Assembly: GCF_016808095.1 (NCBI RefSeq) | Contig: NC_068970.1 | Location: 18,954,501-19,018,500 of the forward strand | Direction of reading: 5' to 3' | DNA from: Vigna angularis | Taxonomy: Eukaryota; Streptophyta; Magnoliopsida; Fabales; Fabaceae | Length of the DNA: 64,000 nt | In this document: in pieces, positions 61,364 through 64,000 of the stretch | How positions within the stretch are numbered: position 1 is the stretch's first letter | Layout of the letters: each line of letters starts with the position of its first letter | Made by a program: the position numbers and the translations under genes | Notes under the pieces: model-generated | Seen by the model: the letters and a program-made list of their open reading frames with translations, nothing else | The model's database searches: none | Told to the model about the DNA's origin: nothing

Positions 61364-63507
61364 TGAGTGAGCATCAAGATGCATCAGTTCATGTTTTATA
61401 AGTCCAATCTGAATCCAAACAAAAGGTTTCAATCCGGATTATAGGTTAACTTACTACAGTTCTTTCAATTGTAAATTCCATTATATTTGGTTAATATATA
61501 ACAATGCTAAGTTTATTTATATGTGTAACTGTCAAGTTAGATTTAATAGCAATTTAACTTCACACTATACATATCAATTGATATGTTATATGATAAATAT
61601 CAGCATAAAAGTCTATTTTTAACTTATAAAACTACGTAGCATCTATGTAATATTATACCAATTCACAAATTACAAACTAAAGAAAAAATATGGATAAAAC
61701 ATAGAAGAATTCATTATTTATATAAAATTAGTTACATTTGTATATAATTTACTCTCCGCAAATTATAAAATGGCGTTTGGGTAGGGAATAAATAATGTCA
61801 TCTTCAATGCGTTGAAGGAATTGCTTTTTTCTACTGATTTTAACAAAAAGACTATGGAGTTCTTATTTAAAAGAATTGGGTAATGATATCTTGACATAAG
61901 ACACCCAATTTTGTATTAAAATTTAATGTTATTTTATTATTTCAAAGTTGGCACATCTTGTTGGAAATAGAGAAGTATTGGATTTTGGACTTATACTATG
62001 GTTGTTCAGACTTTGAGGTGTCAAAAGATAATTTATGGAAGAGGTTAGATGGCACGTTTTTTTTTGTCTTTCTGTGAATAGTAAACAACAAATCTTTACA
62101 CATCTTTTCACATTGTTCGTTGTCTTGGTTTTCACATCTTTGTTATTAAATTAATAATATTAATTATTAAAAAATTTCATTTAAATCACTTTAATTATTA
62201 AATTCATAGGTCTATAATATATATATATATTAATATTCATCCAATAAATACTATTATATATTTTGATGTATCCGAATAATAATAATAATAATAATAATAA
62301 TTATATTCATGGTCTAGAACAACAGTTTAGGTTTGCGTTGTTAGGAAAAAACGTAAGGCTTTTTTATTGTAACAAATTTTAAATTATAAAAAATGACTTT
62401 ATTAAAGCGCATATTATATGAAATAATATACTGTTATCAAATATTTCTTTATAAAACTAAATTTAAGCGCTTATAGTAATTGAGACTTGATGTTCCTAAC
62501 AATTTCTAGTTGCACATTTAAAAAGATTTCGTTATCTAGTAATCCATGTTACATTTCAAGCTTATTAGATACGTCAAACTTGTTCGGTTTTTTTAATTGT
62601 TGGAAGAAGGCAGTCTCATGAATCTATCAAGATTCTAAATCAATTACGACACTCAATCCGATGGTTGGCATTACAAATTTACTAAAAACATAGGTATTTT
62701 GTGCTTTCCTTCTCCGAGTTACAAGAATCTAATCAACCACTATGAACAAAAGTGGTCTACAAGGAACACATGAGTTGTCAAATGACTCCAAAAGGTTGCA
62801 AAGATTTTATGAAGATAAATTATCAATGAAACGTTTATCATGAACTAAAAGACTTATTGATTAAACGAAATAAGATTATTAATGTGATCATTTGGGTGTT
62901 AAATGAATGAATTCTATACATTTTAAATCAAATTCCAATAGATGGATTAAAAGTAATATCCTAGTTTTGATTTATTAAAATACGAATCGAATTTAAGTTA
63001 ATATCCCGAGATATACATCAACTAGGTTAAAAAGTAAAATTACCTTCTAGTCACCTCACATTCATAAATAAATAAATAATTTCCTACCTAATTACATCAG
63101 CACACACGATGCATTAATATAACATCAACTGTATTCCGGGAAAAATAATTAAAAAGACTTTCCATTCTAAAATAAAGATTACATATATTTTTAGTTTTTA
63201 AATTTTAAAATTCGTATCTTTTCAATTTTTTTTATATTTTAGTTTCCTAAACTTTAAAAATAAATAAATAAAATATTTTCTAACATTGTTTTTTATAAAT
63301 GATATTTTAGACTAACATATTAATAAAATAAATCATTTAATCATCATTTTCAAATATCTTCTGACACATAATTTTTTTAACATATTTAGCTTAAAAAAAT
63401 ATTTATTTATTTTTAAAGTTTGAAAATTAAAAATATATTTAATTTATTATTTATATTTATTAGTTTGTTATTCATTGGGTGCAATGTTTGTTCATCTTGT
63501 TCCTGTA
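61364..63507. other. intergenic between the two lipase genes
   Basis: AT-rich. It holds an (AAT)n run at about 62277-62302 and, at about 63176-63445, inverted AATATATTTTTA-type ends resembling a small MULE-like MITE without a clear duplication. No exon-like lipase remnant was found, so the tandem pair is separated by ordinary spacer. Confidence 0.5.
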
Positions 63508-63516
63508 CGTATAAAC
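63508..63516 (+). promoter_or_regulatory. TATA box of the second lipase gene
   Basis: CGTATAAACAAAC lies about 95 bp before ATG 63605, the same spacing as the first lipase gene (90 bp). This supports 63605 as the start. Confidence 0.5.
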
Positions 63517-63604
63517 AAACGTGGCGAAAGTTGAAGTCATGAGACAATCGAAGGCATCCGAAAATTCTCTTTTCTTCTCCCTTCCAGTTATTCTCTCGTT
63601 AGTC

Positions 63605-63911
63605 ATGAGTGGTCCTTTTTCCCGTACAAAATGTTTGCTCTTGAAACCAGATAAGATGAGTTTCTTTCAACTCTGTCTGGTCTTGTTTGGGAGAGATTTA
63701 CAACAAAAGATGTTTGTGCACTGCGTTGAGTTCATTGTAGAGCCAAGGTTCTACCCAAAGTGGCGTATATTTTCATCGCTATTAGCACAAAAGCTACTGC
63801 ATTCCATGGCTAATATCTTAAAATGTTTTGGAGATATCATTGAGTCTCTTCTGAACCCTCAGGCTTCTTGCCACAACAATGTCCTCATGCTGATATTCAA
63901 CTGTATCCGAG
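63605..63911 (+). CDS. second OBL1-like lipase, first exon only (runs off window)
   Basis: 102 codons plus one base from ATG 63605 to a donor at 63912 (CGAG|GTCTGT). It matches exon 1 of the 58231 lipase in order: LLLKPDK for MLLKPEK, SLLAQKLLHSMA for [12 protein letters not shown], and a hydrophobic segment. It ends in the same phase 1 (Arg-Gly|) as that gene's Lys-Gly|. The open frame carries on into the intron until 63967, which is not expected to be coding. An alternative ATG at 63539 would add 22 residues. Catalytic exons lie beyond the window, so whether the gene is intact cannot be seen. It is a tandem duplicate of the neighbouring gene, with clear sequence divergence. Confidence 0.8.
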
Positions 63912-64000
63912 GTCTGTTATCTTCCTCCTTGTGTGCTGAACTTAATTATGTCTTGATATTCTCATGAGGAACAGTACCACCAAAATCTAACACATTTGAT

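Noticed and set aside
1..64000. tRNA, rRNA, known miRNA precursors or CRISPR arrays
   Set aside because: I looked for B-box-like GTTCGA contexts and remembered miRNA sequences and found none. The direct repeats seen lack CRISPR spacing and are plant repeats.

Overview
The window is nuclear DNA of a flowering plant. It is AT-rich and gene-poor, with spliced genes (GT/AG introns), TATA boxes and several classes of plant transposable element. The protein families fit a eudicot. The GGTTAAATATG-type long-TIR Mutator ends and the general repeat style suggest a legume, perhaps Phaseoleae such as Vigna or Phaseolus; that assignment is inference.

Host genes. Four genes look intact or nearly so, and a fifth is cut by the window end. 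(1) 4114-5238 (+) is a three-exon, single-pass membrane protein with a LEA_2 domain. (2) 13821-12787 (-) is a one-exon MAPKKK of the small MAPKKK17-21 group, closest in memory to MAPKKK20. (3) 44235-45014 (+) is a one-exon HECATE-type bHLH factor. (4) 58231-61363 (+) is a five-exon oil-body lipase (OBL1-like). (5) From about 63605 (+), the first exon of a second OBL1-like lipase runs off the window, so 58-64 kb is a tandem lipase cluster. In genes 2, 3 and 4 the true start is the internal ATG; upstream in-frame extensions begin at TTG and have no support.

Mobile DNA, left to right. 1-2613: tandem repeats, a gypsy-like LTR and a decayed ORF, apparently the end of a truncated element. 9827-10823: a non-autonomous element with an 8-bp target duplication and three ~210-220-bp internal repeats. 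17981-18990, 48424-49228 and about 55745-56090: degenerate CACTA-like derivatives. 19874-25467 (-): a complete Ty1/copia element with 425-bp LTRs that read as identical and a 5-bp target duplication. Its gag-pol frame carries a single in-frame TAA, and it has almost no leader. 27061-28898: a long-TIR Mutator-like element with a perfect 9-bp target duplication and a probable captured gene fragment. 36007-36402: a MITE with an 8-bp duplication. 39363-39844: a MULE-type MITE. 56451-56995: a 545-bp CACTA miniature element with a perfect 3-bp duplication and three 147-bp internal repeats.

The roughly 15 kb between 28.9 and 44 kb and the 45-58 kb stretch hold no gene I can support. The host genes are not an operon-like unit; only the two lipases are related. 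I see no new multi-gene system. The most unusual items are the copia element (very young by its LTRs, yet with an in-frame stop and no recognisable primer-binding site), the exon-capturing MULE, and the internally amplified miniature elements.
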